Both the position numbers and the translations under genes were made by a program. The notes beneath the pieces are model-generated. The model did no database searches. It saw nothing but the letters and a program-made list of their open reading frames with translations, and was not told the origin of the DNA. Below are positions 26,477-34,930 of a DNA stretch of 64,000 bases, one piece after another. Origin of the DNA: Clostridium thermopalmarium DSM 5974 (GTDB taxonomy: Bacteria; Bacillota; Clostridia; Clostridiales; Clostridiaceae); NCBI RefSeq assembly GCF_002995795.1, contig NZ_PVXN01000004.1:1-64000 (forward strand). The letters are read 5' to 3'. Numbering within the stretch: position 1 is the stretch's first letter; every line of letters begins with the position of its first letter.

Positions 26477-26872
26477 ATGGTAAAACTTAAAAGCAAATAT
26501 ATTTTGCTTTCTTTAATTTTTAGCCTTATACTTCTAACTATAGGCTTTTTAGTTGCTCTACTAATATCCAGGTATTATAATAATATGAATATAGGAGATG
26601 TTATGTTTTTTATAGGTCTTGGAACTACTTCTTTAGGAGCTCTTACGATGCTTAATGGAAGCCCATCTGGAGCGGACATATCTAAAATGGGATGTAATAC
26701 TTCACAATATGATGCATTCTATAATCTTGAATCCTTAAAAATTTCAAGAAAACCACTTGATTATATTAAAAACTTTAAACAAAATTCAGTCATAAAGCTT
26801 ACCTTTAGCGGACTTACCATGATACTTGGAGGAATACTTTCAGTATTGTTTAGTACACTTTTAAATATGTAA
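26477..26872 (+). CDS. Small integral membrane protein, unknown function
   Basis: The ATG at 26477 follows AGAGGAGGATTCCT; the in-frame upstream ATG at 26426 has no site. The 131 residues contain helices at about 9-31 (ILLSLIFSLILLTIGFLVAL), 42-60 (VMFFIGLGTTSLGALTML) and 105-128 (LTFSGLTMILGGILSVLFST). A soluble loop lies between the second and third. No family recognised, and no neighbour gives a clue. Confidence 0.7.
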   Translation: MVKLKSKYILLSLIFSLILLTIGFLVALLISRYYNNMNIGDVMFFIGLGTTSLGALTMLNGSPSGADISKMGCNTSQYDAFYNLESLKISRKPLDYIKNFKQNSVIKLTFSGLTMILGGILSVLFSTLLNM

Positions 26873-26974
26873 GTTCAATTAGTAAAAATCAAATATTTTA
26901 GTGATTAAAGTGTATAAATTCTATTTGATAATCTTTTCTTGTAGCCTTTGTAATTTCTAAGATTTTAAGAAAAT

Positions 26975-27012
26975 AAAAAAATAACCTTAATATGTATTAA
27001 GGTTATTTTTTT
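26975..27012. terminator. Bidirectional terminator of the tRNA operon
   Basis: A perfect stem (AAATAACCTTAA/TTAAGGTTATTT, loop TATGTA), flanked by A- and T-runs on both sides. It ends the minus-strand tRNA operon and the plus-strand membrane protein gene. Confidence 0.88.
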
Positions 27013-27014
27013 AT

Positions 27015-27089
27015 TGGAGGCGCCACCCAGATTCGAACTGGGGAATCAGAGTTTTGCAGACTCGTGCCTTACCACTTGGCTATAGCGCC
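27015..27089 (-). tRNA. tRNA-Cys (GCA), copy 2
   Basis: Cloverleaf with acceptor GGCGCTA/TGGCGCC, anticodon loop CTGCAAA (GCA), T-loop TTCGAAT and encoded CCA. Identical to the copy at 27182-27256. Confidence 0.97.
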
Positions 27090-27181
27090 ACATATTAAAT
27101 TTTAAAATCTTATAATAAAACAGACATTTATTTTGTTAAATTTACTATTCACTAGCTTATCCTAATTTCTAACTAGTTTAT

Positions 27182-27256
27182 TGGAGGCGCCACCCAGATT
27201 CGAACTGGGGAATCAGAGTTTTGCAGACTCGTGCCTTACCACTTGGCTATAGCGCC
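27182..27256 (-). tRNA. tRNA-Cys (GCA), copy 1
   Basis: Same sequence as the copy at 27015-27089, with anticodon GCA and encoded CCA. The two are separated by a 92-bp A/T-rich spacer. Confidence 0.97.
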
Positions 27257-27260
27257 TCAT

Positions 27261-27335
27261 TGGAGCGGAAGACGAGATTCGAACTCGCGACATTCACCTT
27301 GGCAAGGTGACGCTCTACCACTGAGCCACTCCCGC
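27261..27335 (-). tRNA. tRNA-Gly (GCC)
   Basis: Acceptor GCGGGAG/CTTCCGC (one G-U), anticodon loop TTGCCAA (GCC), T-loop TTCGAAT, encoded CCA. Confidence 0.97.
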
Positions 27336-27339
27336 TTAT

Positions 27340-27415
<76 letters not shown>

Positions 27416-27441
27416 ACAAGCAAAATATATATTAGTTATAT

Positions 27442-27518
27442 TGGCGACCCAGAAGGGGCTCGAACCCTCGACCTCCGGCGTGACAGGCCGGCACTCTAAC
27501 CAACTGAGCCACTGGGCC
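27442..27518 (-). tRNA. tRNA-Asp (GTC)
   Basis: Acceptor GGCCCAG/CTGGGTC, anticodon loop CTGTCAC (GTC), T-loop TTCGAGC, discriminator G, encoded CCA. Confidence 0.97.
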
Positions 27519-27543
27519 ATATCATAGAAACTTTAATCACCAA

Positions 27544-27619
27544 TGGTGGGCACAACAGGGATCGAACCTGTGACCCCCTGCTTGTAAGGCAGATGCTCTC
27601 CCAGCTGAGCTATGCGCCC
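27544..27619 (-). tRNA. tRNA-Val (TAC)
   Basis: Acceptor GGGCGCA/TGTGCCC (one G-U), anticodon loop CTTACAA (TAC), T-loop TTCGATC, encoded CCA. First gene of the six-tRNA operon. It should read the GTA codon, the specifier in the valS T-box. Confidence 0.97.
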
Positions 27620-27657
27620 ACATCTTATTTTTACTATCGCTATCAGCGACAATAATT

Positions 27658-27686
27658 ATTATATATATTTTTTTCATCCTTGTCAA
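27658..27686 (-). promoter_or_regulatory. Consensus sigma-A promoter (P2) of the tRNA operon
   Basis: TTGACA (27686-27681), a 17-bp spacer and TATAAT (27663-27658), 39 bp before tRNA-Val. Both hexamers are exact. Confidence 0.9.
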
Positions 27687-27750
27687 GATGTTTTTTATCA
27701 TTTATTTCTTAAGACCCTGATCTCTTTGACCGTGTCTCAAACGCATTACT

Positions 27751-27779
27751 ATAATATAAAATCTACCGAACAATGTCAA
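27751..27779 (-). promoter_or_regulatory. Upstream sigma-A promoter (P1) of the tRNA operon
   Basis: TTGACA (27779-27774), a 17-bp spacer and TATTAT (27756-27751). It lies about 90 bp upstream of P2, a tandem arrangement typical of stable-RNA operons. Confidence 0.8.
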
Positions 27780-27864
27780 CAAATAAAAAAATAATTATGG
27801 GAAAATAGCTATATTTTTCTTTAATATATTCTATTTTCCTCATACTTTCTCATAGCAAAACAGA

Positions 27865-28743
27865 TTAAATTTGTTCTAGAAGTTTTCCTATTTCATCATG
27901 AGTGAATTTATAGGAAGTATTACAAAACTGACATTTTATTTCTTCTGTTTTTCCTTCTTCATATATTTCTTGCAAGTCTTTTTTTCCTATGCTTATAAGA
28001 GCTCTTTCTACCTTTTCCTTAGAACAATCACATTTGTATGCCGGCTCCATTTCCTCTAGTATCTTCAAATCCATATCATCAAATAAAAAATTTACCATAT
28101 CATATATAGTTTTTCCTTCACTTAAAAACTTAGTTATATGTCCCAAATCTTGAAGTCTATAGGTTATTAAATCTGCCAGCATATCATTAGCTCCTGGCAT
28201 CAGTTGAATTATTATTCCTCCTGCTTCCTTTATGCTCAAATCCTTATCCACCAACACTCCTAGTCCAACCGCAGTTGGTGTTTGTTCTGAAACTGTGAAA
28301 TAATATGCTATGTCATCCCCAATTTCTCCTGTATATATAGGTACCTGACCTACATATGGTTCCTTAAGTCCCAAATCTCTTATTACAACTAATCCTCCAT
28401 TTTTACCTACAATTCCACTTACATCTAACTTTCCCAAATCATTTGCTGGTAAATCTGCAGAAGGATTTCCTATATATCCTTTGACATGGGCATCTGCATA
28501 GCTTGTAACTACAATTTCTTTTGCTGTTCCGCCCCCATCAATCTTCAAGGTGATTACATCCTTGTCGGATTTTAGCATAGCCCCCATTAATGTTCCTGCT
28601 ATTAGCATTCTTCCAAGTGCAGCTGCTGCAGTTGGAGCACAATTATGCAATTTAACTCCATCGTTTACTAGATTTTTTGTTGATGCAGCTATAATTCTAA
28701 CCTGTCCATCTTTAGCTATTGCTTTTATTAATTTATCTCCCAT
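27865..28743 (-). CDS. hslO: Hsp33 redox-regulated chaperone
   Basis: A holdase switched on by oxidation of a zinc-bound Cys cluster. The 292 residues have the usual length. The N-terminal core shows GDGGG-like [26 protein letters not shown] and [18 protein letters not shown]. The C-terminal switch has CDC (in YKCDCSKEK) and CQFC (in [12 protein letters not shown]), the four zinc thiols. RBS AGGAGGTAATTTTATA precedes the ATG. It lies 14 bp after a methyltransferase gene, probably in one transcript. Confidence 0.97.
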   Translation of the reverse strand: MGDKLIKAIAKDGQVRIIAASTKNLVNDGVKLHNCAPTAAAALGRMLIAGTLMGAMLKSDKDVITLKIDGGGTAKEIVVTSYADAHVKGYIGNPSADLPANDLGKLDVSGIVGKNGGLVVIRDLGLKEPYVGQVPIYTGEIGDDIAYYFTVSEQTPTAVGLGVLVDKDLSIKEAGGIIIQLMPGANDMLADLITYRLQDLGHITKFLSEGKTIYDMVNFLFDDMDLKILEEMEPAYKCDCSKEKVERALISIGKKDLQEIYEEGKTEEIKCQFCNTSYKFTHDEIGKLLEQI

Positions 28744-28757
28744 TATAAAATTACCTC

Positions 28758-29498
28758 CTATTTTTTACTAAGGACGTAAACAATTCTTTCTGTGTCCTCT
28801 TTTATGTTTTCACTTTCATAATTATTTAATTTTTTTAAAATAATAAATCCTATATCATTCAATATTTTGTCTAGAAAACTCATCTTGTAAGCTCTTTCTC
28901 TGTGTTCTTCATCAAATCTTCTGTAGAACTCTCCCTCTTTTATAAAAAAAGTAAGGTACATATCTACAATATTATCTTCTAGCACATTCTCCCATATATA
29001 TACTACATCACCATCATCATAATTATATATATTATTTCCTAAAATTTTGGTCAATTTATAATATGAATTTATATCAAACACGAAGATTCCATCTTCATTT
29101 AAATGCTCATATACACATCGAAAATATTTTATCAAATCTTCATCACTTAATATGTAATTTGTTGAATCTAAAACACAGGTTATTAAGTCAAATTTCCTGT
29201 TTAATTTTAAGTCAACTATATTTTGACATACAAATTTTGCTTTTATCTTTTCACGTCTTATTTTATCTTCGGCTTCGGTGAGCATTTCTTGAGATATGTC
29301 TACTGCCCAAGTATGTTTAAATTCTTTTCCTAGTTCTTTTGTCATGTTTCCAGTTCCGCAGGCTAGATCTAAATAATCCTCCTTTTTTATATTATATTCA
29401 TTACATATATTAAGTAAAATTTTTGCCCATCTTTTATAGTCTACATCTGCATATATCAGTTTATCATAAATATGTGCAAATTCTTTATAGCATTCCAA
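28758..29498 (-). CDS. Class I SAM-dependent methyltransferase
   Basis: The TTG at 29498 is chosen as start because a GGGGGGAG site lies 5 bp upstream; the TTG at 29531 has none. The 246 residues show the SAM-binding motif [13 protein letters not shown] near residue 43, AVDISQEML (motif II), [11 protein letters not shown] and a C-terminal beta extension ([15 protein letters not shown]). It is similar in layout to the Methyltransf_25 family. The target is unknown. It precedes hslO in the same direction. Confidence 0.88.
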   Translation of the reverse strand: MECYKEFAHIYDKLIYADVDYKRWAKILLNICNEYNIKKEDYLDLACGTGNMTKELGKEFKHTWAVDISQEMLTEAEDKIRREKIKAKFVCQNIVDLKLNRKFDLITCVLDSTNYILSDEDLIKYFRCVYEHLNEDGIFVFDINSYYKLTKILGNNIYNYDDGDVVYIWENVLEDNIVDMYLTFFIKEGEFYRRFDEEHRERAYKMSFLDKILNDIGFIILKKLNNYESENIKEDTERIVYVLSKK

Positions 29499-29621
29499 TA
29501 TTGCTCCCCCCCTCGCTTTTAGGCTATCCAATATTTATAATTCTTTTTAGTACTTGATTAATATAATATTTTTTATGTTAAAAATCAACAGAAATAAGTT
29601 ATCATAAAGTGATTTATGTAC

Positions 29622-29897
29622 TTATTCTATTTTCTTTGTAGCATCATCTTCCATTTCTTGTATAATATCATTCTTCGGTATTTTCAATTCTCTTTTCCTT
29701 TTGGTCATTATTCCCCCTATCCTTCCAGTCTCCTCTGCTGTAAGACCACCCCAACCATATTTGTCTACTTTATCTTTCAATCCTAGTTCATCGGCTATTT
29801 CATATTTTATTTTTTCTCTTAATTTTTCTAATTCTGTTAATTCTCTATTAGATTTTAATTTAGATTTTATAACCTTTTTTAAAGGTGTTTTCCCCAT
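29622..29897 (-). CDS. Divergent alpha/beta-type small acid-soluble spore protein
   Basis: Alpha/beta SASPs coat spore DNA and protect it from UV and heat. The 91 residues contain the family signature LREKIKYEIADELGL followed by KYGWGGLTAEETGRIGGIMTKRKREL, but the second helix is Lys-rich and acidic residues replace the usual tail (QEMEDDATKKIE). The N-terminus is longer and more basic than in major SASPs. RBS GGGAGGAAT precedes the ATG. It is monocistronic with no clear sigma-G promoter visible. Confidence 0.85.
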   Translation of the reverse strand: MGKTPLKKVIKSKLKSNRELTELEKLREKIKYEIADELGLKDKVDKYGWGGLTAEETGRIGGIMTKRKRELKIPKNDIIQEMEDDATKKIE

Positions 29898-30041
29898 TTA
29901 TATTCCTCCCATTTAAGTATAAATTAATAATATTATTTTCCACCTATCCAAAACTTTTATACCTTAAAGAGGATTTTGTTAATATATTAATTTTTTATCA
30001 TATTGTTTACAGACTGCATATTATGATTAGTGTAAAAATCA

Positions 30042-30071
30042 TTGTTTTTTATATAGCTTAAGTTGTATAAT
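30042..30071 (+). promoter_or_regulatory. Probable sigma-A promoter of asd-dapA-dapB
   Basis: TTGTTT (30042-30047), an 18-bp spacer and TATAAT (30066-30071), 65 bp before the asd start. The -35 is weak. No lysine riboswitch structure is seen in the roughly 240-bp gap. Confidence 0.5.
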
Positions 30072-30135
30072 TATAATTAATATATTTGAAATTGAAATTG
30101 GACTAATTGATAAATTAATTCTAGGAGGATTTATT

Positions 30136-31128
30136 ATGAAATACAATGTTGCTGTAGTAGGTGCTACCGGTATGGTAGGAAACAAATTTATTGAAGTCCT
30201 GGCTGAAAGAAATTTTCCAGTAGATAATCTATATCTATTTGCTTCTAAAAAATCAGCAGGCAAAATACTTAAATTTAAAGATATGGATTATATCGTAGAA
30301 GAACTTAAGGAAGAAAACATAAAAAATAAAAAAATAGATTTTGCACTTTTTTCTGCTGGAGCAACTGTAAGCTCGGAATATGCTCCGATTTTTGCAAAAT
30401 ATGGAGCTGTGGTTATCGATAACAGCAGTGCATGGAGGATGGATCCTGAAGTTCCTCTAGTTGTTCCTGAAGTGAATCCAGAAGATATTAGACTTCACAA
30501 AGGTATAATAGCTAATCCAAACTGTTCAACAATACAAGCTGTTGTAGCCTTAAAACCTTTATATGATAAGTATGGTATAAAAAGAATAGTATATTCCACT
30601 TATCAAGCAGTTTCTGGTGCTGGTGTTGGCGGATTTACAGATTTAAAGGAAGGATATAAAGGAAACCCACCTAAAAAATTCCCATATCCTATAGCTGGAA
30701 ACGTACTTCCTCATATAGATGTATTTCTTGATAATGGATATACTAAAGAAGAAATGAAAATGATAGATGAAACTAGAAAAATTCTTCACGATAAAGATTT
30801 AAGAATAACTGCTACTACTGTTAGAGTTCCTGTATTCTATGGACATAGCGAAAGTATTAATGTAGAATTAGAAAAGCCTTTTAAAATCGAGGATATTTTC
30901 TCATTATACAAAAATTCAGAAGGAATAATATTAAAAGACGATGTTAAAAACTTAGAATACCCTCTTCCTATTGAAGTTGAAGGTCATGATGAAGTTTATG
31001 TAGGAAGAATACGTAGAGATTTTAGCTTGGAAAATGGATTAAATCTTTGGGTAGTTGCTGATAATATAAGAAAAGGTGCCGCTTTAAACGCTATTCAAAT
31101 TGCAGAACATATGATTACCAATGATTAA
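30136..31128 (+). CDS. asd: Aspartate-semialdehyde dehydrogenase
   Basis: Reduces aspartyl phosphate to the semialdehyde with NADPH, the branch point to lysine/DAP, threonine and methionine. The 330 residues show the NADP site VGATGMVGNKF, the phosphate-binding FSAGATVSSEYAP, the active-site Cys in NPNCSTIQA and the substrate-binding segment VPVFYGHSESINVE. RBS AGGAGG precedes the ATG. First gene of a three-gene operon, with 18 bp to dapA. Confidence 0.98.
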   Translation: MKYNVAVVGATGMVGNKFIEVLAERNFPVDNLYLFASKKSAGKILKFKDMDYIVEELKEENIKNKKIDFALFSAGATVSSEYAPIFAKYGAVVIDNSSAWRMDPEVPLVVPEVNPEDIRLHKGIIANPNCSTIQAVVALKPLYDKYGIKRIVYSTYQAVSGAGVGGFTDLKEGYKGNPPKKFPYPIAGNVLPHIDVFLDNGYTKEEMKMIDETRKILHDKDLRITATTVRVPVFYGHSESINVELEKPFKIEDIFSLYKNSEGIILKDDVKNLEYPLPIEVEGHDEVYVGRIRRDFSLENGLNLWVVADNIRKGAALNAIQIAEHMITND

Positions 31129-31146
31129 TTTTAAGGGGGATTTAAA

Positions 31147-32037
31147 ATGAGTTTATTTAAAGGATCTGGAGTTGCCTTAGTGACTCCTTTTAAAAACGGA
31201 AGAGTTGACTTTGAGAAACTTGAACAACTTTTAAACTGGCATGTTGAATCTAAAACTGATGCTATTATTATCTGTGGTACTACTGGTGAAGCTTCAACTA
31301 TGACCGAAAATGAAAGAAAGGAAACTATTAAGTTTACAGTAGATGTTATAAATAAAAGAATTCCTGTGATAGCTGGTACTGGAAGCAATAACACAGCAGC
31401 TGCTATAAGCATGTCAAGATGGGCTGAAAGCATAGGCGTAGATGGATTATTGGTTATAACTCCTTATTATAATAAAACAACTCAAAAGGGTTTATTTGAG
31501 CATTTTAAAGCCATTAATGACAGTGTTAATACTCCTATAATAATGTACAATGTTCCTTCTAGAACAGGACTTAATATATCTCCAAAAACTCTATTAAAAC
31601 TGTGTGAACTTAAAAATATTGTAGCTATAAAAGAAGCCAGCGGAAATATAAGCCAGATTGCAGAAATGAAGGCATTATGTAGAGATAAAATAGATATTTA
31701 TTCAGGAAATGACGACCAAATCATTCCTATACTATCTCTTGGTGGAATTGGTGTAATATCTGTACTTGCTAATGTTTATCCAAAGGAAACTCATGATATG
31801 TGCGAATTATATATGAATGGTAAACAAGATGAAGCTCTTAAACTTCAACTTGATCTGTTACCTGTTATTAACGCTCTATTTATCGAAACAAACCCTATAC
31901 CTGTAAAAACTGCTATGAATTTAAAAGGAATGGAAGTTGGTGAATTGAGACTTCCTCTATGCAGTATGGAAGAAGCTAATTTAAACGTATTAAAATCATC
32001 ATTAGAAAATTACCATAAGCTATCAAAGGGGGAATAA
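31147..32037 (+). CDS. dapA: 4-hydroxy-tetrahydrodipicolinate synthase
   Basis: Condenses pyruvate with aspartate semialdehyde in DAP synthesis. It is a TIM-barrel of 296 residues, the family length. Visible are [10 protein letters not shown] (substrate loop), the catalytic Tyr in [11 protein letters not shown] and the Schiff-base Lys in [22 protein letters not shown] precedes the ATG. Tightly linked to asd and dapB. Confidence 0.98.
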   Translation: MSLFKGSGVALVTPFKNGRVDFEKLEQLLNWHVESKTDAIIICGTTGEASTMTENERKETIKFTVDVINKRIPVIAGTGSNNTAAAISMSRWAESIGVDGLLVITPYYNKTTQKGLFEHFKAINDSVNTPIIMYNVPSRTGLNISPKTLLKLCELKNIVAIKEASGNISQIAEMKALCRDKIDIYSGNDDQIIPILSLGGIGVISVLANVYPKETHDMCELYMNGKQDEALKLQLDLLPVINALFIETNPIPVKTAMNLKGMEVGELRLPLCSMEEANLNVLKSSLENYHKLSKGE

Positions 32038-32041
32038 TCCC

Positions 32042-32797
32042 ATGACAAGGATTATATTAAATGGATGCTGCGGAAAAATGGGAAAAGTTATTTCTCAAAG
32101 CTCGCTAAACTTTCCAAATTTAAAAATTGTAGCTGGTGTAGATAAACTTGGTGAAAATTCACCACAGTATCCTGTATTTAAAAATATTGAGGAGTGTAAT
32201 GTAGAAGCAGATGTAGTTTTAGATTTTTCAAGACCTGATGCCTTAAATTCTCTTTTAAATTACTGCAAAAATAAAAACTTGCCTCTAGTACTATGCACTA
32301 CTGGGTATAGTGAAGAAGAACTAAATCTAATTCAGGAAGCCAGTAAAGAAATACCTGTATTTCGTTCAGCAAATATGTCCATAGGTATAAATTTAATAAA
32401 TAATATATTAAAAGATATAAGCGCTATGCTTTATGAAAACTATGATATAGAAATAGTTGAAAAACATCATAATCAAAAGATAGATGCTCCAAGTGGAACT
32501 GCTCTTCTTTTAGCTAATACAATAAAAAATGCTATACCGGAAGAAACAGTATTTAACCAAGGTAGAAGCGGAATAGCCAAACGTGAGCACAATGAAATAG
32601 GTATTCATGCAATCCGCGGTGGCAGCATAGTAGGAGAGCATGAAGTCATCTTTGCAGGAGCTGGAGAAATTATAGAATTTAAACACACCGCTCTATCTCG
32701 TGAAGTGTTTGCTGTAGGAGCTCTTAAAGCGTGTGAATATATGTGTGGAAAAGAAATCGGAATGTACTCTATGGACAATGTCATAAAAGGTAATTGA
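32042..32797 (+). CDS. dapB: 4-hydroxy-tetrahydrodipicolinate reductase
   Basis: Third step of DAP synthesis, NAD(P)H-dependent. The 251 residues show [11 protein letters not shown] (nucleotide site), DFSRPDA, the catalytic [15 protein letters not shown] and [14 protein letters not shown]. Only 4 bp separate it from dapA, with GGGGGAATAATCCC as its site. Last gene of the operon. Confidence 0.98.
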   Translation: MTRIILNGCCGKMGKVISQSSLNFPNLKIVAGVDKLGENSPQYPVFKNIEECNVEADVVLDFSRPDALNSLLNYCKNKNLPLVLCTTGYSEEELNLIQEASKEIPVFRSANMSIGINLINNILKDISAMLYENYDIEIVEKHHNQKIDAPSGTALLLANTIKNAIPEETVFNQGRSGIAKREHNEIGIHAIRGGSIVGEHEVIFAGAGEIIEFKHTALSREVFAVGALKACEYMCGKEIGMYSMDNVIKGN

Positions 32798-32852
32798 GCA
32801 GCAGAATAGTCTAGGATTTTTAAGAGTTTAGTTTAGAGAGTGTAAGAAAGAT

Positions 32853-32889
32853 AAAAAGGCAATCAGCATTTTTCGCTGGTTGCCTTTTT
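32853..32889. terminator. Bidirectional terminator between dapB and oppF
   Basis: Arms 32853-32867 and 32875-32889 pair over 15 bp with one G-U, and have A- and T-runs at the base. It lies between the convergent dap and opp operons. Confidence 0.88.
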
Positions 32890-32890
32890 A

Positions 32891-33865
32891 TTATTTTACC
32901 ATGTGGCATGCTACAAAATGTGCCTCTCTTACTTCTTTTAAGTCTGGTCTTTCATTTCTACATTTTTCTGTAGCATATGGACAACGATCAACAAATTTAC
33001 ATCCTGGTGGAGGGTTTATAGGACTTGGAACCTCTCCTTCTAATGGAATACGATTTTTGCTTCTTTGTAAATCCGGATCAGGTATTGGAATAGCTGATAG
33101 CAACGCTTTTGTGTATGGATGCATTGGATTTTCGTATAATTCATCGCTTTCAGCAAGCTCCGCCATAGCGCCAAGATACATAACAGCAACACGATCTGAA
33201 ATATATCTAACCATAGATAAATCGTGAGCTATAAATAAATAAGTTAACCCGTATTGTTTTTGAAGGTCTTGAAGCAAGTTTACAACCTGAGCCTGTACAG
33301 AAACATCTAGAGCTGAAATAGGCTCATCACAAACAATAAAATCTGGATTTAGAGCTAATGCTCTGGCAATGCCTATTCTCTGCCTTTGACCGCCACTAAA
33401 TTCATGTGGAAAGCGGTTAGCATGTTCTTTATTTAGGCCAACTAACTCTAAAAGTTCATATATACGTTCTTGTCTTTCCTTGCCTTTTAAAATACCATGA
33501 ATATCTATTCCTTCAGCTATTATATCTCCTACAAGCATTCTTGGATTTAAGGAAGCATAAGGATCTTGAAAAATCATCTGAGCTTTTTTATTAAATTCCT
33601 TTTTATCTTTAGCACTCATCTTATGAACATTCTTACCGTTAAACTCAACTATTCCATCTGTTGCCTTATAAATATTTAAAATAGTTCTTCCTGTAGTTGA
33701 TTTCCCACATCCTGATTCTCCTACAAGTCCTAAAGTTTCCCCTTTATATATATCAAAACTGACGTCATCAATAGCTTTTAAAAAAACTCCCTTTTCCACT
33801 TCAAAATACTTTTTTAAGTTTCGAACTTTAACTAGTACTTGTTTTTCACTATTTGTATTACTCAT
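32891..33865 (-). CDS. oppF: Oligopeptide ABC transporter ATPase OppF
   Basis: One of two ATPases driving peptide import. The 324 residues show Walker A GESGCGKSTTGR, signature FSGGQRQRIGIARAL, Walker B FIVCDEPISALD, the H-loop FIAHDLSMV and the C-terminal oligopeptide/dipeptide extension with its iron-sulfur-type Cys motif (GCKFVDRCPYATEKC). It abuts oppD (shared base at 33865), so it is translationally coupled. Confidence 0.97.
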   Translation of the reverse strand: MSNTNSEKQVLVKVRNLKKYFEVEKGVFLKAIDDVSFDIYKGETLGLVGESGCGKSTTGRTILNIYKATDGIVEFNGKNVHKMSAKDKKEFNKKAQMIFQDPYASLNPRMLVGDIIAEGIDIHGILKGKERQERIYELLELVGLNKEHANRFPHEFSGGQRQRIGIARALALNPDFIVCDEPISALDVSVQAQVVNLLQDLQKQYGLTYLFIAHDLSMVRYISDRVAVMYLGAMAELAESDELYENPMHPYTKALLSAIPIPDPDLQRSKNRIPLEGEVPSPINPPPGCKFVDRCPYATEKCRNERPDLKEVREAHFVACHMVK

Positions 33866-34917
33866 TACTCAATTACGCCTCCTTCCTCTTTAGTTTTGTT
33901 TTTGTTAGAGTTAATAATAGGAGATTCTACTTTAGGCGCATATGGATGATTCAACCAACATGCTGATTCATGACCTTCTCCAATATTAAACATAGGAGGC
34001 ATTTGCTCTCTACATATTTTCATAGCGTACTCACATCTATCCGCAAAGGGACATCCTTTTGGTGGTGCAAACAAATCCGGAGGAGTACCTTCAATAGATG
34101 ATAGCCTTTCCTGCTTTTTATCTATATCTAGTCTAGGAACTGAGTTTAAAAGTCCCCATGTATATGGATGTCTAGATTTATAAAATATATCATCTACATT
34201 GCCTTTTTCTACAATTTTTCCTCCATACATAACCATAATTCTTTGTGCTATATCTGCAACAACTCCTAAATCGTGAGTAATCATGATTATAGAAGTATTT
34301 ATCTTCTTTTGAAGATCTTTCATAACATCCAAAATCTGAGCTTGTATAGTAACATCCAAGGCAGTTGTAGGTTCGTCAGCTATCAAAAGTTTAGGATTAC
34401 ATACTAGTGCTACTGCAATCATAGCACGCTGACGCATACCACCTGAAAATTGATGAGGATATTCTTCAAATCTCTTTTCCGGATTAGGAATTTGAACTAA
34501 TTTTAGCATTTCTATAGCTCTCTTTTTAGCTTCTTCATCTGAAACATTTTGATGTTTCTTAAGTCCTTCCATGATTTGTTTTCCAACAGTCATAGTTGGA
34601 TTTAATGAAGTCATAGGATCCTGAAAAATCATGCTAATTTTTTTCCCTCTGATTTTTGTCATTTCCTTTTCTGACTTCTTAACTATATCTTCTCCATCAA
34701 ATATTATTTCTCCACCTTTAATCATTGCTGGCGGCTCTGGATTTAGTCTCATTATTGTCTTTGATGTAACTGATTTTCCACAACCTGACTCCCCTACTAT
34801 AGCAATAGTTTCCCCTTCATATAAATCAAAGGACACTCCACGCACTGATTGTACTTCACCAGCATAAGTTTTAAAAGAAACTTGCAAATTTTTTACATCT
34901 AGTATCTTCTTCTTCAC
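33865..34917 (-). CDS. oppD: Oligopeptide ABC transporter ATPase OppD
   Basis: Second ATPase of the Opp system. The 350 residues show GESGCGKSVTSKT, FSGGMRQRAMIAVAL, LLIADEPTTALD and the C-terminal GCPFADRCEYAMKIC Cys cluster. A 25-residue Asn/Lys-rich tail follows (SPIINSNKNKTKEEGG). It lies 13 bp after oppC with RBS GGGAG. Confidence 0.97.
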   Translation of the reverse strand: MKKKILDVKNLQVSFKTYAGEVQSVRGVSFDLYEGETIAIVGESGCGKSVTSKTIMRLNPEPPAMIKGGEIIFDGEDIVKKSEKEMTKIRGKKISMIFQDPMTSLNPTMTVGKQIMEGLKKHQNVSDEEAKKRAIEMLKLVQIPNPEKRFEEYPHQFSGGMRQRAMIAVALVCNPKLLIADEPTTALDVTIQAQILDVMKDLQKKINTSIIMITHDLGVVADIAQRIMVMYGGKIVEKGNVDDIFYKSRHPYTWGLLNSVPRLDIDKKQERLSSIEGTPPDLFAPPKGCPFADRCEYAMKICREQMPPMFNIGEGHESACWLNHPYAPKVESPIINSNKNKTKEEGGVIE

Positions 34918-34930
34918 TTTATTTCACTCC

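Noticed and set aside
29898-30135. Possible lysine riboswitch upstream of asd-dapA-dapB
   Set aside because: The gap is only about 240 bp, A/T-rich, and lacks the conserved L-box helices and any terminator.
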